Source of the DNA: Synechococcus sp. C9
GTDB taxonomy: Bacteria > Cyanobacteriota > Cyanobacteriia > Gloeomargaritales > Gloeomargaritaceae
Direction: 5' to 3'
Length of the DNA: 64,000 nucleotides
Assembly (NCBI RefSeq): GCF_022984075.1
Contig: NZ_JALAAD010000001.1
Location: forward strand, 1,964,455-2,028,454
Positions 1 through 9,568 of the stretch are shown piece after piece; within the stretch, counting starts at the first letter, position 1, and every line of letters starts with the position of its first letter. The position numbers were made by a program, and so were the translations under genes. The notes beneath the pieces are model-generated. The model was not told where the DNA came from, ran no database searches, and saw only the letters and a list, made by a program, of their open reading frames with translations.

Positions 1-1065
1 CTCCTGCAGACGTGCCCGGAACGCATGACGACCGGAATGCTTGCCCAACACAATCTGATTCGCCTGCCAGCCGATGGTACGGGCATCCATGATTTCATAG
101 GTCTGCCGATGCTTGAGTACCCCGTCCTGGTGAATCCCCGACTCATGGGCAAAGGCATTCGCCCCCACAATCGCCTTGTTGGGCTGTACCACCATCCCCG
201 TCAAACTGGACACCAGACGAGAGGTTTTGTAAATCTGAGTCGTATCAATGCGGGTCAAAGGTTCAGTAGATTCCGCCGGTCGCCCCAAAAACGGATTAAA
301 GTAACTGCGCCGCACGTGCAGAGCCATCACCAACTCTTCCAACGCCGTATTCCCCGCCCGTTCCCCAATGCCATTGATCGTCACTTCCACCTGCCGGGCA
401 CCCTGCTTGATCGCTTCTAAAAAATTCGCCGTCGCCACCCCCAAATCATTATGTCCATGCACGGAAATCACCGCCCGGTCAATGTTCGGGACATTTTCTC
501 GGATGCCTTTGATCAATAAACCAAATTCCTCCGGCATCAAATACCCCACCGTATCCGGGATATTTACGGTCGTCGCCCCCGCTTCAATCACCGCCGTCAG
601 TACTTGGTACAGATACGCCGGGTCAGAGCGAGCCGCATCCATCGGGGAAAATTCCACATCATCCACATAGCTTTTCGCCTTTTGCACCATCGCCACCGCA
701 ATATCCAACACCTCACTGCGGCTTTTGCGTAACTGATGCTCCAGATGAATATCCGAGGTGGAAATAAACGTGTGAATGCGAGGATGCGCCGCTGGTTCCA
801 ACGCCTTCGCCGCCGCCTCAATGTCCGCCGGAATCGCCCGTGCCAGCGAGCAAATGATGGATTCCCGCACCTCCCGGGCAATCGTCTGCACCGCCTCAAA
901 ATCCCCCGGACTGGCGTAGGCAAACCCCGCCTCGATAACATCCACCCCCAGCCGTGCCAACTGGCGGGCAATCACCAGCTTTTCTTCCGTGTTCAAACTC
1001 GCACCGGGGCACTGCTCGCCATCCCGCAAGGTGGTGTCAAAAATCAAAATCCGGTCACAGGTCAT
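1..1065 (-). CDS. leuA: 2-isopropylmalate synthase, C-terminal part beyond the window edge
   Basis: Condenses acetyl-CoA with 2-oxoisovalerate, the first committed step of leucine synthesis, in the cytosol. Reading leftward from an ATG at 1065, the protein starts [18 protein letters not shown], the N-terminal signature of the HMGL-like TIM barrel family, with the DTTLRDGEQ metal/substrate motif at residues 10-18. Farther on are a [10 protein letters not shown] segment, giving the HxH metal-binding pair, and GIGERAGN and HESGIHQDG motifs, all typical of LeuA. About 355 residues are visible; the C-terminal regulatory domain lies beyond position 1. No frameshift is seen. Closely related homocitrate and citramalate synthases share the barrel, but the overall pattern is that of LeuA. 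Confidence 0.95.
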   Translation of the reverse strand, partial: MTCDRILIFDTTLRDGEQCPGASLNTEEKLVIARQLARLGVDVIEAGFAYASPGDFEAVQTIAREVRESIICSLARAIPADIEAAAKALEPAAHPRIHTFISTSDIHLEHQLRKSRSEVLDIAVAMVQKAKSYVDDVEFSPMDAARSDPAYLYQVLTAVIEAGATTVNIPDTVGYLMPEEFGLLIKGIRENVPNIDRAVISVHGHNDLGVATANFLEAIKQGARQVEVTINGIGERAGNTALEELVMALHVRRSYFNPFLGRPAESTEPLTRIDTTQIYKTSRLVSSLTGMVVQPNKAIVGANAFAHESGIHQDGVLKHRQTYEIMDARTIGWQANQIVLGKHSGRHAFRARLQE

Positions 1066-1308
1066 GGCAGACAGGGCAAAAATTCATCTTTTTATCATAG
1101 AGCAACCGCCGGGAACTTGGGAATAGATGCCGGGGAGAGTGTCAACGGAGACGAATGTTACCAAAAATTAAAAATTTACTCATGTCATCTATCTGTATGA
1201 AAAATCCGGGTGACAGAGAGTACAGCCCCAGACATAGAGGATAAACATTACTTGACAAATAACGGGAAAGCAATTAATACGAAGACATCCCAAGGTTAAG
1301 GAATCATT

Positions 1309-2751
1309 ATGACTAAAAAATGGGTACAAATCAGTCCTTATCAGGCTAAGGTTATTGAAGAGCCTCTTGGTATAGTAGCTAGTATTCGCCTTAGCATGGG
1401 TATTTTAAGTGAATTTATGTCTTTTTCCATTATGGGTTTGGATCTATTGAAGGTTATCTCGCTTCGAGAACCAAAGCCGGGGGCTACGCCCCTGCGACCT
1501 ATTTTTAGAAGTACCCTTATTTTATTTGTAATTTTTATTATACTTTTTGCGATTTTGTCTCGTCTTATAATCGAATTGATTGAATTCTATTTGCTACATG
1601 GTGAGCCTATTTCTAAGTCTGTAATAGATGTAATAGAGCTGTTACCACTTATATTTTCTTGCACTATTTCCATTGTCCTATCTATACTAATCTGTCTGGA
1701 TATACCAGTTAATGATGAGTTGATTTTTGATTTAGATCAAGGAACCTTAACACACCTTGTCCGCTCTCGTTTTGCCAAACTATTAAAACGCCCAAGTTCT
1801 ATAAAAAAAAGATTGCGTCTATCTAATTATTCTAAGGTTTCTTTGCGGGTTGACTCCGACTTGGATAGTGATAATAATCGGTACTATTTCTATTCCCTGG
1901 TGATGAGCGGTGATTCACAAAATAATTATTTCCAGATAGACTGCTCAAGTGGTTCTTATTCATTAGATAAACTAGACCGTAAAGAATTAGCTGAACTTGA
2001 GCATTTAGGTCGCCAGTTGGCAGATTTTTTGCAGATTCCTTTGGTTTCAGAAATAGATAGAGATATCGAAACTGCTGTCGAAAAAATCTATAAAACTCTG
2101 AAATCTAGCTTTGGTCAAAGCCATGAATACCGCATTGTCAACTCGGAAGATTTCTGGGGTTACGTTGACTTAGCCTACTACCATCGCCTGCAGTCTGCCC
2201 TCGTAGAACAGGGATGCACTTGGGCAGGGGACATTGAAGATATGACCGTTGCGGAAGAATTACGAGAATATAATAGTCGAACCTTTATTCGAGTAATGAT
2301 CAACTCTACCCACAATACCAGCATCGGTTTTTACCATTTTAATCCCAAAATACCCCTGGGATTTTTAGTGCAAGCAAAAGTTATAGACTGTGAAACAGAA
2401 TTTAGTCCAGAGAAGTACTTAGTGACCACCAATGTGAGCAAAACTCCTTTTGATTACCCACCAGGTTTTGATGTCGTTCACTTACCTGGCAATACAAGCT
2501 ATAAAAATGTCCTGAAAACCCATTACCAAAGATTACAAAGAGCCATGTCGAATTGGGGTCTATTCCCCACTAATTTACATAGCTTAGAAGATGTTTTAGC
2601 AATGCAAAAACGGATGCAACAGGCGAAAGTTACCTACAGGAAACGAATTGGCTACATTACCCAGGAAGAACTCAATCGCTTCAAGGTTAGTCCCGAAATT
2701 GCCAGAGAAGTTGGTCGCCGCCTTCGGGAACGATTTACCCACGATTCTTGA
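1309..2751 (+). CDS. Hypothetical two-helix membrane protein with a repeat-derived segment
   Basis: No family is recognised. The 480-residue protein has an N-terminal stretch of about 50 residues, then two strong hydrophobic helices (about residues 69-92 and 107-131), then a roughly 340-residue soluble part that is mixed charged and aromatic. Codon use is AT-rich compared with the flanking leuA and LpxB-like genes, which suggests acquisition. Residues about 53-70 (EPKPGATPLRPIFRSTL) are encoded by a piece of the dispersed repeat family found elsewhere in the window, read in frame just before the first helix. The ATG follows an AAGGAA sequence at 1297-1302 that may act as ribosome binding site. 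Function is unknown. Confidence 0.7.
   Translation: MTKKWVQISPYQAKVIEEPLGIVASIRLSMGILSEFMSFSIMGLDLLKVISLREPKPGATPLRPIFRSTLILFVIFIILFAILSRLIIELIEFYLLHGEPISKSVIDVIELLPLIFSCTISIVLSILICLDIPVNDELIFDLDQGTLTHLVRSRFAKLLKRPSSIKKRLRLSNYSKVSLRVDSDLDSDNNRYYFYSLVMSGDSQNNYFQIDCSSGSYSLDKLDRKELAELEHLGRQLADFLQIPLVSEIDRDIETAVEKIYKTLKSSFGQSHEYRIVNSEDFWGYVDLAYYHRLQSALVEQGCTWAGDIEDMTVAEELREYNSRTFIRVMINSTHNTSIGFYHFNPKIPLGFLVQAKVIDCETEFSPEKYLVTTNVSKTPFDYPPGFDVVHLPGNTSYKNVLKTHYQRLQRAMSNWGLFPTNLHSLEDVLAMQKRMQQAKVTYRKRIGYITQEELNRFKVSPEIAREVGRRLRERFTHDS
1467..1519 (-). repeat. Dispersed repeat fragment inside a coding sequence
   Basis: The stretch runs from GAGAACCAAAG through a G/C-rich core to ATTTTTAGAAGTACCCT. It matches the core and one end of repeat copies at about 9225-9288 and 37935-37976, including the phrase CCCCTGCGACCTATTTTTAGAAGT. 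Here it lies within the 480-residue reading frame and is translated without a stop. Confidence 0.8.
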
Positions 2752-3203
2752 AATATAGGTCGTAGGAGTTTATTCCTTACTAAAGGCTTTTATGGTACAT
2801 GGTTTTACAAAATATGTATTTGTCAATCCTGGGAAACGGTAGCGATCCTAACTGAGTTTAGAATAGCAGGCTTACCATCCCTAGTTCTGCGGAACTTCTG
2901 CTTATAAAGCATTCAATTAAAACTATTATCATATCCCCATATGCATCACTGATAGTGAATAACGGGTGAGTTTGGGAAAAATTCTGGCGGGGCGAGGGAG
3001 TGCCGGTTGATCTAGAGCCAACAACCATATTCATGATCATTTCATCTTAAACGGGGATGGTAGGAACGGAGGCAAGTCATTGGGGTCGGCATTTTCCGAG
3101 GAAACTTCCGGTTGCAGTCCAGAAAATAGGTCTCTATCGGGGATATTCTGGGGTAATATCAATTCCGATTGGAATGTGCCAGCTAACCCCGTCTTGAGCA
3201 TTC
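2752..3203. other. Intergenic stretch, mostly featureless
   Basis: No convincing gene is present. A section near 2835-2930 (starting TAGCGATCCTAACTGAG) loosely resembles the TATAGCAATCCTAAATGAG end of the dispersed repeat and may be a very old copy. The final 150 bases before the LpxB-like gene show nothing I can name. Confidence 0.4.
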
Positions 3204-4400
3204 ATGCGGTTATTGTGTTTGAGTAATGGCCACGGGGAAGACCGGATCGCCGGGACGATTTTGGCGGCTTTGCAACAGATGGAGGCGGCGGCTATCCTGC
3301 GGGCACTCCCCCTGGTGGGAACGGGGCAGACCTACCGGCAGTTGGGGATTCCTCTGGTGGGGCCAGCACGAAATTTGCCCTCGGGGGGGTTTTTGCAGAC
3401 CGGGCTGGCGGAGGATATGCGGGCGGGGCTGTGGGGGCTGGTCTGGCAACAGCGGCGGGCGGTGCGGGAATGGGCGCAGACATCCCCCCGGGGGGTCGTG
3501 TTGGCGGTGGGGGATATTTGGCCTTTATGGCTGGCATGGCAGAGTGGCCGGTCGTTTGTGTTTGTCGCTACCGCTAAGTCTGAGTACCATCTGCGGGATG
3601 AACAGGGGCCCTTGCCCAAAACCCATTGGTTTGAGGGGTGGGCGGGTTCGGTCTTTTACCCCTGGGAACGCTGGTTGATCCGCCGCTCCCTGGCGACGTT
3701 TCCCCGGGATGAATTGACCACTACCTGGTTAAAACGCTGGCAGTTGCCGGTGACCTGGGTGGGTAACCCGATGATGGATGACCTGGAACCCCAGGGGGAA
3801 TTGCGGATTCCGGGATTTACGGAGGCGATGGTCATTGTGTTACTGCCCGGTTCTCGTGCGCCCGAAGCCTACCGGAATTGGGAATTGATACTCCAGGCAC
3901 TGCCGGGGGTGATTGAGAGTTTGACGGCTCCCCAGATTTTGTTTTTGGCGGCCATTGCGCCGGGACTAGACCGCACCCAAATCGAGGCGACCTTACAAAA
4001 ATATCGCTGGCCGGTGTTTCCGGGGGTGGGGTTTGGCTACGACCAGGTGGGCATGGTGGTGACCCAAGGGCATTTCAACGATTGCCTGCATCTGGCCCAT
4101 GCGGGGATTGCCCTGGCGGGGACGGCGACGGAGCAGTTGGTGGGTCTGGGCAAACCGGTGGTGAGTTTTCCGGGCAGGGGACCCCAGTACACGGCGCATT
4201 TTGCCCGCTATCAACAGCGACTGCTTGGCCCTTCCCTGCGGCTGGTGGAGAAACCGGAGGCGGTTGGGCCAGTGTTGCAGGACATTCTCACCAACCCGGA
4301 TGAGTTGAATTTTATCGCCCGCAATGGTCACCAACGCCTGGGCAAGCCGGGAGCCAGTGTTGCCATCGCCCGTTTTATCCGGCAGTATCTACGGAGTTAA
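3204..4400 (+). CDS. Lipid-A-disaccharide synthase-related protein (LpxB-like)
   Basis: The 398-residue protein belongs to the cyanobacterial family related to lipid-A-disaccharide synthase (the TIGR03492 group), recognised from its N-terminal MRLLCLSNGHGEDRIA, a glycosyltransferase-B nucleotide/acceptor loop, and the C-terminal region with GTATEQLVGLGKPVVSFPG, the UDP-sugar-contacting part of GT-B enzymes. The VLLPGSRAPEAYRN segment corresponds to the central linker strand of LpxB/MurG-type folds. It is probably a membrane-associated glycosyltransferase; the acceptor is not known. Cyanobacteria usually lack canonical lipid A, so a literal LpxB role should not be assumed. It stands alone, with repeats downstream and a featureless gap upstream. 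Confidence 0.8.
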   Translation: MRLLCLSNGHGEDRIAGTILAALQQMEAAAILRALPLVGTGQTYRQLGIPLVGPARNLPSGGFLQTGLAEDMRAGLWGLVWQQRRAVREWAQTSPRGVVLAVGDIWPLWLAWQSGRSFVFVATAKSEYHLRDEQGPLPKTHWFEGWAGSVFYPWERWLIRRSLATFPRDELTTTWLKRWQLPVTWVGNPMMDDLEPQGELRIPGFTEAMVIVLLPGSRAPEAYRNWELILQALPGVIESLTAPQILFLAAIAPGLDRTQIEATLQKYRWPVFPGVGFGYDQVGMVVTQGHFNDCLHLAHAGIALAGTATEQLVGLGKPVVSFPGRGPQYTAHFARYQQRLLGPSLRLVEKPEAVGPVLQDILTNPDELNFIARNGHQRLGKPGASVAIARFIRQYLRS

Positions 4401-4437
4401 TGCACTGCTCCACTCCCAGCTACAGGGTAGGAAAATT

Positions 4438-4549
4438 AAGGGCACCTCTATCAATTCAAAGTTAGCGGTCGTAGCGCCCTTGGTTCTGGGTAATAAGGGC
4501 ATTCCCACGATGGGAGTTCTGGTTGGCTCAAATAAATAGAGATGCCCTT
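4438..4549 (+). repeat. MITE-like repeat with GGGCACCTCTAT ends
   Basis: This is a complete 112-bp copy. The left end is AAGGGCACCTCTATCAATTC and the right end is AATAAATAGAGATGCCCTT, forming a near-perfect terminal inverted repeat. The interior carries GTTAGCGGTCGTAGCGCCC and TTGGTTCTGG, the core shared by all related repeats here. A short open frame across it is a by-product. Confidence 0.85.
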
Positions 4550-4740
4550 GAGATAATTTAAGAATCAAATTGCCATAGCACTTCTACTCGATTAACGAAC
4601 AAAAATCGCCCAGAATCAAAGAACCAAAAAAAGAACCAAATAAGGGGGCAGTGTCCCTGCAAGCTAGGTTCTAAATTTAGTTAGGATGGCTGTATCTGAA
4701 AATAGCGATCCCAAGGGCGCAATGTCCCTTGTTTGATTTT
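4550..4740 (-). repeat. Degenerate dispersed-repeat copies
   Basis: The stretch contains eroded copies. CTTCTACTCGATTAACGAAC and CCAGAATCAAAG resemble the reverse orientation of the TATAGCAATCC class, and GGGGGCAGTGTCCCTGC resembles the core. Near 4715 there is a further GGGCGCAATGTCCCTTG scrap. No coding region is visible between the LpxB-like gene and the GTPase gene. Confidence 0.6.
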
Positions 4741-5628
4741 TTAATTTTGCCCAATATTGCTGTGTTCAAGCTCCATTTCATCCTCCGGTAATTCCAAGCC
4801 AATTTGCCCCAAGGCTCCCTTGCGAAAATCGTTGAGTACCATTTGGGCACTGCGGTTGAGGTCACCCCCACATTTTTTTTCTGCCAAGGCCGCCAAATAC
4901 CCTGCCGGTGTGTGGTCTTGGGGGCGGAGTTGATAACGTTTTTCCAGTCCATTTTGGGGGTGCCTAGCCTGGGCGGGCAAGTGCCACCACCGTTCCAAAA
5001 ATGCCAAAGCTATTAAATAATGGTCATATACGGCTTCGCTAATATCATCACAGATTGCCAGGTGAATTGCCGCTTGCTGGTCTTCCAAACGGGGTGGGAG
5101 AATGCCGGGCGTATCCAGCAGTTCTAAATCACCCCCCAGGCGTACCCATTGACATTGCCGGGTCACCCCCGCTTTAGGGGCACTAGCGGCAACCCTGCGT
5201 CCCAACAACCGATTGATCAAAGCCGACTTCCCCACATTGGGACAGCCCACCACCGCTACCCGCACCGCCCGGGGAAGCATCCCCCGCCCCTGACGACGTT
5301 GATTCAGCCGTTGACCCACCCGTGCCAAGGCCTGGCGTAGCTGGCTTAACCCCTGTCCCTGGCGGGCTTCGGTCAAAATTACCGGACGGTCAGGGCGGGT
5401 TAAATACGCCATCCACGCCTGAGCCAGGGGGATGGGAATCTGATCCCGCCGGTTCAGGACAATGACCCCCGTGGGAGCCAGGGTCGCCAGCAAAGGATGG
5501 GTACTACTGCGGGGAATCCGGGCATCCCGCACCTCGATCACCACATCCACCCGTTGGAGATGCGCCGCCAGGGTTTTGACCGCCCGAGCCATGTGACCCG
5601 GGTACCATTGCAAAGGAGGTGACTGCAT
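4741..5628 (-). CDS. ylqF: Ribosome biogenesis GTPase YlqF/RbgA
   Basis: A circularly permuted GTPase that helps assemble the large ribosomal subunit. The motif order is diagnostic: G4 first (VIVLNRRDQIP, an NKxD variant), then G1 (VVGCPNVGKSALINRLLGRR), then G3 (LLDTPGILPPRL). The N-terminal QWYPGHMARA is the YlqF family signature. An upstream in-frame ATG at 5679 would add a hydrophobic leader that family members lack; I chose the ATG at 5628, giving MQSPPLQWYPGHM and 295 residues. The C-terminal domain of about 100 residues fits the RNA-binding helical region of RbgA. It is divergent from infB with about 110 bases between, a sensible pairing of translation genes. Confidence 0.92.
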   Translation of the reverse strand: MQSPPLQWYPGHMARAVKTLAAHLQRVDVVIEVRDARIPRSSTHPLLATLAPTGVIVLNRRDQIPIPLAQAWMAYLTRPDRPVILTEARQGQGLSQLRQALARVGQRLNQRRQGRGMLPRAVRVAVVGCPNVGKSALINRLLGRRVAASAPKAGVTRQCQWVRLGGDLELLDTPGILPPRLEDQQAAIHLAICDDISEAVYDHYLIALAFLERWWHLPAQARHPQNGLEKRYQLRPQDHTPAGYLAALAEKKCGGDLNRSAQMVLNDFRKGALGQIGLELPEDEMELEHSNIGQN

Positions 5629-5737
5629 CAGGCGACAAAGGCTTACAATAGACAATACAACTAGGTCTAATAAGCCCAAATAAGTCCAAATACCTCCACC
5701 ATTATCCCCAATTCATCTCCTGAGTATCCTGCCCCGC

Positions 5738-6376
5738 ATGAGCAACGACCGTATCCGCATCTATGACCTCTCCCGTGACCTGAACTTGGACAACAAATCC
5801 GTGCTGGAGTTGTGCGACCGTTTGAACGTCAGTTACAAAACCTGTAGTAGCACCATCACCGAAGAAGAAGCTGAGCGTATCCGGCAGGCGGTGCAAAATC
5901 GCCCTACCCCGCCCCGTCCCATCCCCAGAGGCGAAACCCGCCCCAGCCCACCCAAGGAACCCCCCACCCCCCGGAACAAGGAATTACAAATTCGGAGCTA
6001 CACCTATCGCCAGAGCGAGGAAGGGCAACCCAGCCACAAACCAGAAGCTCCCGTCCGCCGGGAACCCCCTCGCCCCAGCCAACCCGCCGCCCGCCCTCCC
6101 CGCCCGGAACAAGGAATTACAAATTCGGAGCTACACCTATCGCCAGAGCGAGGCACCGGTGTCCCGACCCGCCACCCCTCCCCGCCGCCCTGCCCCCGCC
6201 ACCCCCGGAACCAGCGGTCGCCCCTGCCCTCAAAGCCCCGCGGATGCGTCCCGACCCTACCCCCGAACCCAGCACGGTGGAAGTGGTACTGTTTCCGCCC
6301 AAGCCCAAACCGGACAGTAAAACCCCCCCCAAACGCAAGACCCGGGAGCAGGAACTGGCGGACGAAGAAAAGCTGA
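5738..6376 (+). CDS. infB: Translation initiation factor IF-2, N-terminal part, out of frame with the rest
   Basis: Starts [21 protein letters not shown], the classic cyanobacterial IF-2 N-terminal helical subdomain, then enters a proline- and arginine-rich linker. The true frame is lost between about 6020 and 6240: this frame continues to a stop at 6376 with implausible sequence, while the G-domain-bearing frame is open from well before 6244. A perfect 51-bp direct repeat (5970-6020 and 6103-6153) encodes [15 protein letters not shown] in this frame in copy one, but in a third frame in copy two. So either two single-base indels are present or the assembly is wrong here. See the matching C-terminal entry. 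Confidence 0.8.
   Translation: MSNDRIRIYDLSRDLNLDNKSVLELCDRLNVSYKTCSSTITEEEAERIRQAVQNRPTPPRPIPRGETRPSPPKEPPTPRNKELQIRSYTYRQSEEGQPSHKPEAPVRREPPRPSQPAARPPRPEQGITNSELHLSPERGTGVPTRHPSPPPCPRHPRNQRSPLPSKPRGCVPTLPPNPARWKWYCFRPSPNRTVKPPPNARPGSRNWRTKKS
5970..6153 (+). repeat. infB: 51-bp perfect direct repeat pair in the infB linker
   Basis: The two copies lie at 5970-6020 and 6103-6153, each beginning CCCGGAACAAGGAATTAC and ending CGCCAGAGCGAGG. They are offset by 133 bases, which is not a multiple of three, so they cannot both be read in the same frame. They probably arose by duplication of one linker peptide ([13 protein letters not shown]) inside IF-2. Confidence 0.9.
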
Positions 6377-8430
6377 ACAAACTCAGCGCCAGCCTCAAGG
6401 GGAAACGGCGGCACCGGGGACGGGAATTAGACGAGGATGAGGACCTAGACCTGGTGGATTTGGAACCAGACATGGACACCCGTGGCACCACCGACGGGGG
6501 AAATAGCACCGCCAGTGTGTACTTAGTGCGCCCGCCCAAACCGAAAAGTGCCACCACCCCCACCACCGTCAAACCCAACCGCCCCCAAACCAGCCGTCCC
6601 CGCCGGGGCGAACCCGTGAGCCGCACCCCAGAGGCCACCCCCCCCTCCCCCAGCAAACCGGAACTATTGGAAGTGACCGGGAGTTTGACCGTGCAACAGT
6701 TGGCGGAACAGTTGGCCGTCCCCGAAACCGAGATCATCAAAACCCTCTTTCTCAAGGGCAAAATGGTCACCGTCACCCAAGCCCTCGACCTCCCCACCAT
6801 CGAACTGGTCTGCCAGGAATTGGGGGTGGAAGTGGTCACCACCACCACCGACAACAGCAGGGCGGCCCGGAAAGAGAGCGAGATGCTCGAAGCGGCCGAC
6901 TTGGATAACCTGCACCGTCGTCCCCCGGTGGTGACGGTCATGGGGCACGTGGATCACGGCAAAACCACCCTCTTGGATGCCATCCGCAAAACCCGGGTCG
7001 CCCAGGGGGAAGCGGGGGGGATTACCCAACACATCGGGGCGTACCATGTGGATGTGCCCCACGAGGGGACGACCAAACGCATTGTCTTTTTGGATACCCC
7101 CGGCCACGAAGCCTTTACCGCCATGCGGGCGCGGGGTGCCAAGGTCACGGATGTGGCCATTTTGGTGGTCGCCGCCGACGATGGGGTGCGTCCCCAAACC
7201 ATTGAGGCCATTCGCCACGCCCAGGCCGCCCAGGTGCCGATCATTGTCGCCATCAACAAAATTGACAAGGACGGGGCGCAACCGGAGCGGGTGAAAACCG
7301 AACTCATGAACTATTCCCTCGTGGCTGAGGAATACGGCGGCGACACGATCATGGTGCCGGTGAGTGCCCTCAAGGGGCAAAATCTGGACACCCTGCTGGA
7401 AATGATCCTGTTGGTTTCAGAAGTCACCGACCTGTATGCCAACCCGGATCGCCCCGCCAAGGGCACGGTGATCGAAGCCCACCTCGACCGCTCCCGGGGG
7501 CCCGTGGCCACCCTACTGGTGCAAAACGGTACCCTGCGGGTGGGCGACCCCCTGGTGGCCGGTGCCGTCTTTGGCAAGGTACGGGCGATGATCGACGACC
7601 AGGGACAACGGTTGGAAGCCGCCCCTCCCTCCTCCGCGGTGGAAGTGTGGGGGTTAACCGAAGTGCCCATCGCCGGGGATGAATTTGAAGTTTATCCCGA
7701 GGAAAAACAAGCCCGGGCGATTGCCCAGGAACGGGCACAGCAGGAACGGAACCGCCAACTCACCCACCGGCAAATCAGTTTGGGAACCTTCTCCCAACAG
7801 GCCCAGGCCGGGCAATTAAAAGAATTAAACCTGATCCTAAAAGCGGACGTGCAGGGTTCGGTGGAGGCGATTGTCAATTCCCTGAAACAACTGCCCCAGC
7901 AGGAAGTCCAACTGGGGATTCTCCTGGCCGCCCCCGGAGAAGTCACGGAAACCGATGTGGATTTAGCCGCCGCCAGTGGTGCCGTGATCATTGGTTTCAA
8001 TACCACCCTCGCCCCCAGTGCCCGCAAGGCCGCGGACATCGCCGGGGTAGATATTCGGGAGTACAACATCATCTACAAACTCCTGGAGGACATCCAGGGG
8101 GCAATGGAAGGCTTACTGGAGCCGGAATTGGTGGAAGAACCCCTGGGGCAGGCGGAAGTCCGAGCGGTGTTTCCCCTCTCCAAGGGGGTGGTGGCCGGGT
8201 GTTATGTGCAATCCGGCAAACTACAACGCAACTGCCATCTGCGGGTACACCGGGGCAACCAGGTGGTCTGGCAGGGCACCCTGGATTCCCTGCGTCGGCT
8301 CAAGGACGATGTGCGGGAAGTGGCCGCCGGTTATGAATGCGGGGTCGCCTGTAGCGATTTCCAAACCTGGCAGGAAAACGACCAGATCGAAGCCTTCCTG
8401 CGGGTCACCCAACGGCGCAAACTCTCCTAA
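6244..8430 (+). CDS. infB: Translation initiation factor IF-2, main body
   Basis: IF-2 is the GTPase that delivers initiator tRNA to the 30S subunit and promotes 70S joining. From the ATG at 6244 this 728-residue frame carries the charged linker end ([18 protein letters not shown]), the IF2_N helical domain ([20 protein letters not shown], about residues 147-166), the G domain with G1 [13 protein letters not shown]3 [15 protein letters not shown] and G4 NKID, then domain II and the C-terminal fMet-tRNA-binding domain (ending near [12 protein letters not shown]). The frame is open upstream of 6244, so the ATG may be only an internal methionine. Because infB is essential, this part could work from an internal start, like the shorter IF-2 forms of Escherichia coli, or the frame break is a sequence error. 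Confidence 0.93.
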   Translation: MRPDPTPEPSTVEVVLFPPKPKPDSKTPPKRKTREQELADEEKLNKLSASLKGKRRHRGRELDEDEDLDLVDLEPDMDTRGTTDGGNSTASVYLVRPPKPKSATTPTTVKPNRPQTSRPRRGEPVSRTPEATPPSPSKPELLEVTGSLTVQQLAEQLAVPETEIIKTLFLKGKMVTVTQALDLPTIELVCQELGVEVVTTTTDNSRAARKESEMLEAADLDNLHRRPPVVTVMGHVDHGKTTLLDAIRKTRVAQGEAGGITQHIGAYHVDVPHEGTTKRIVFLDTPGHEAFTAMRARGAKVTDVAILVVAADDGVRPQTIEAIRHAQAAQVPIIVAINKIDKDGAQPERVKTELMNYSLVAEEYGGDTIMVPVSALKGQNLDTLLEMILLVSEVTDLYANPDRPAKGTVIEAHLDRSRGPVATLLVQNGTLRVGDPLVAGAVFGKVRAMIDDQGQRLEAAPPSSAVEVWGLTEVPIAGDEFEVYPEEKQARAIAQERAQQERNRQLTHRQISLGTFSQQAQAGQLKELNLILKADVQGSVEAIVNSLKQLPQQEVQLGILLAAPGEVTETDVDLAAASGAVIIGFNTTLAPSARKAADIAGVDIREYNIIYKLLEDIQGAMEGLLEPELVEEPLGQAEVRAVFPLSKGVVAGCYVQSGKLQRNCHLRVHRGNQVVWQGTLDSLRRLKDDVREVAAGYECGVACSDFQTWQENDQIEAFLRVTQRRKLS

Positions 8431-8485
8431 CTGGACAAACCGGGGTGGGTGATGGACAATAGCAGAAAAATTGCAGTATGAATCC

Positions 8486-9142
8486 ATGCGTTTATCATCA
8501 CCGAAACCCCCCAGTCAGGCGCGCCATCCCCAGCATTTAGCCGAGGTGGTGGAAACCAGCACCAGCGAATTTTGTGCCCAGTGTTTAGAGCCACCGGTGT
8601 TGGATTTTCCCGTCATGCCCCCCTTTGGGTGTTGGGTGCGTTCGGAGGACAGCGAAACCAAAAATCAAATTTTCGGCATCGTTTATCATGTCAGTTCCAG
8701 CCCCATTGATAGCGTCCATCGCACCCGGGCGTTGGGCTTATCCTTAACGGAATTGCAGGAACAACAACCCCAGATTTTTGCTATGTTGAAAACCGAATTT
8801 CGGGCGGTGATTGTTGGTTTTCAACCCCCGAAAACCCGCACTTATTATCAATATCTGCCCCCCCGCCCCCCCCAAATTCACCAGGCGGTGTATCAATGCG
8901 AACCAAAGGAAATTATTGCCTTTACGGAGCAGTTGGAATTTTTGCGTACCTTGACCCAACTCACCTCGGCACCGGTGGATGGATTAATAGGAGCGGTACT
9001 ACGTCATCTGTATGAAATTCGCCACGCCGACTCCCAGTGGTTGATTCAAGCGGGCCGGAAATTGAGCTTGATTTTGAAGGATGATTATGACCGTTTGCGG
9101 GCGATTTTAGACCAGTGTCAATACGAAGAACATTTTTATTAA
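8486..9142 (+). CDS. HAS-barrel domain protein, conserved in cyanobacteria
   Basis: Residues about 15-110 fit a HAS-barrel, the small beta-barrel seen at the N terminus of HerA-type ATPases, here without any ATPase attached: VVETSTSEFCAQCLEPP, then GCWVRSED and IFGIVYHVSSSP are typical barrel strands. The C-terminal 100 residues are helical. I chose the ATG at 8486 (MRLSSPKPP) over a TTG five codons earlier. Its role is unknown; it may be a regulatory or scaffold protein. It follows infB after 55 bases and could be cotranscribed with it. Confidence 0.7.
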   Translation: MRLSSPKPPSQARHPQHLAEVVETSTSEFCAQCLEPPVLDFPVMPPFGCWVRSEDSETKNQIFGIVYHVSSSPIDSVHRTRALGLSLTELQEQQPQIFAMLKTEFRAVIVGFQPPKTRTYYQYLPPRPPQIHQAVYQCEPKEIIAFTEQLEFLRTLTQLTSAPVDGLIGAVLRHLYEIRHADSQWLIQAGRKLSLILKDDYDRLRAILDQCQYEEHFY

Positions 9143-9173
9143 TTAATTCTAGGGCACGTCTGGGACATTGTTA

Positions 9174-9290
9174 TTTAGGGCATCTCTATAGCGATTCTAC
9201 TTGATTAACAAACAAGAATTCCCCAGAACCAAGGACGGAGGCGGTGCCCCTGCGACCTATTTTTAGAAGTGCCCTTTATCCATTCGAGGT
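9174..9290 (-). repeat. Dispersed repeat copy, hybrid ends
   Basis: Left part GGGCATCTCTATAGCGATTC followed by TACTTGATTAACAAACAAG, core CCAGAACCAAGGACGGAGG and CGGTGCCCCTGCGACC, right part TATTTTTAGAAGTGCCCTTT. It combines the two kinds of end seen separately in other copies, so it looks like a recombinant or nested pair. Confidence 0.75.
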
Positions 9291-9321
9291 GCCCATAAAT
9301 TGCTTGATTGGTAAGTAGAAA

Positions 9322-9439
9322 TATAGTTATTTCGCAAATAGATGCGACACTTTTTAGGCACTGGTAATCGCTCTATCCCCTTCTAGGAAAGGGGTTGTAG
9401 GTAAAAGTGAATGTCGCAAACTTGTTTGAAATTACTATA
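9322..9439 (+). repeat. 118-bp MITE-like element, class B copy 1
   Basis: It begins TATAGTTATTTCGCAAATAG and ends CAAACTTGTTTGAAATTACT followed by ATA, giving imperfect terminal inverted repeats of about 30 bp (TATAGTnATTTC and, inward, TTGCGACA). The second copy at 48234-48351 has exactly the same length and a partial third lies at 57214-57275. It encodes no protein. Confidence 0.8.
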
Positions 9440-9568
9440 ATAGCAAGGAGGGTACCCCAAATTAATGAGCGAGTTCGTTGACGAAAATACTCACCAGTAG
9501 TAGTATCCCAGCGACAAATTCCACCAATTCAATCCCAGGCATGGCTAAAATTACCCCAGTTAAGGGGG

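Noticed and set aside
6117-6941. A 274-codon frame antisense to infB
   Set aside because: Ser/Arg/Gly low-complexity shadow of the proline-rich linker.
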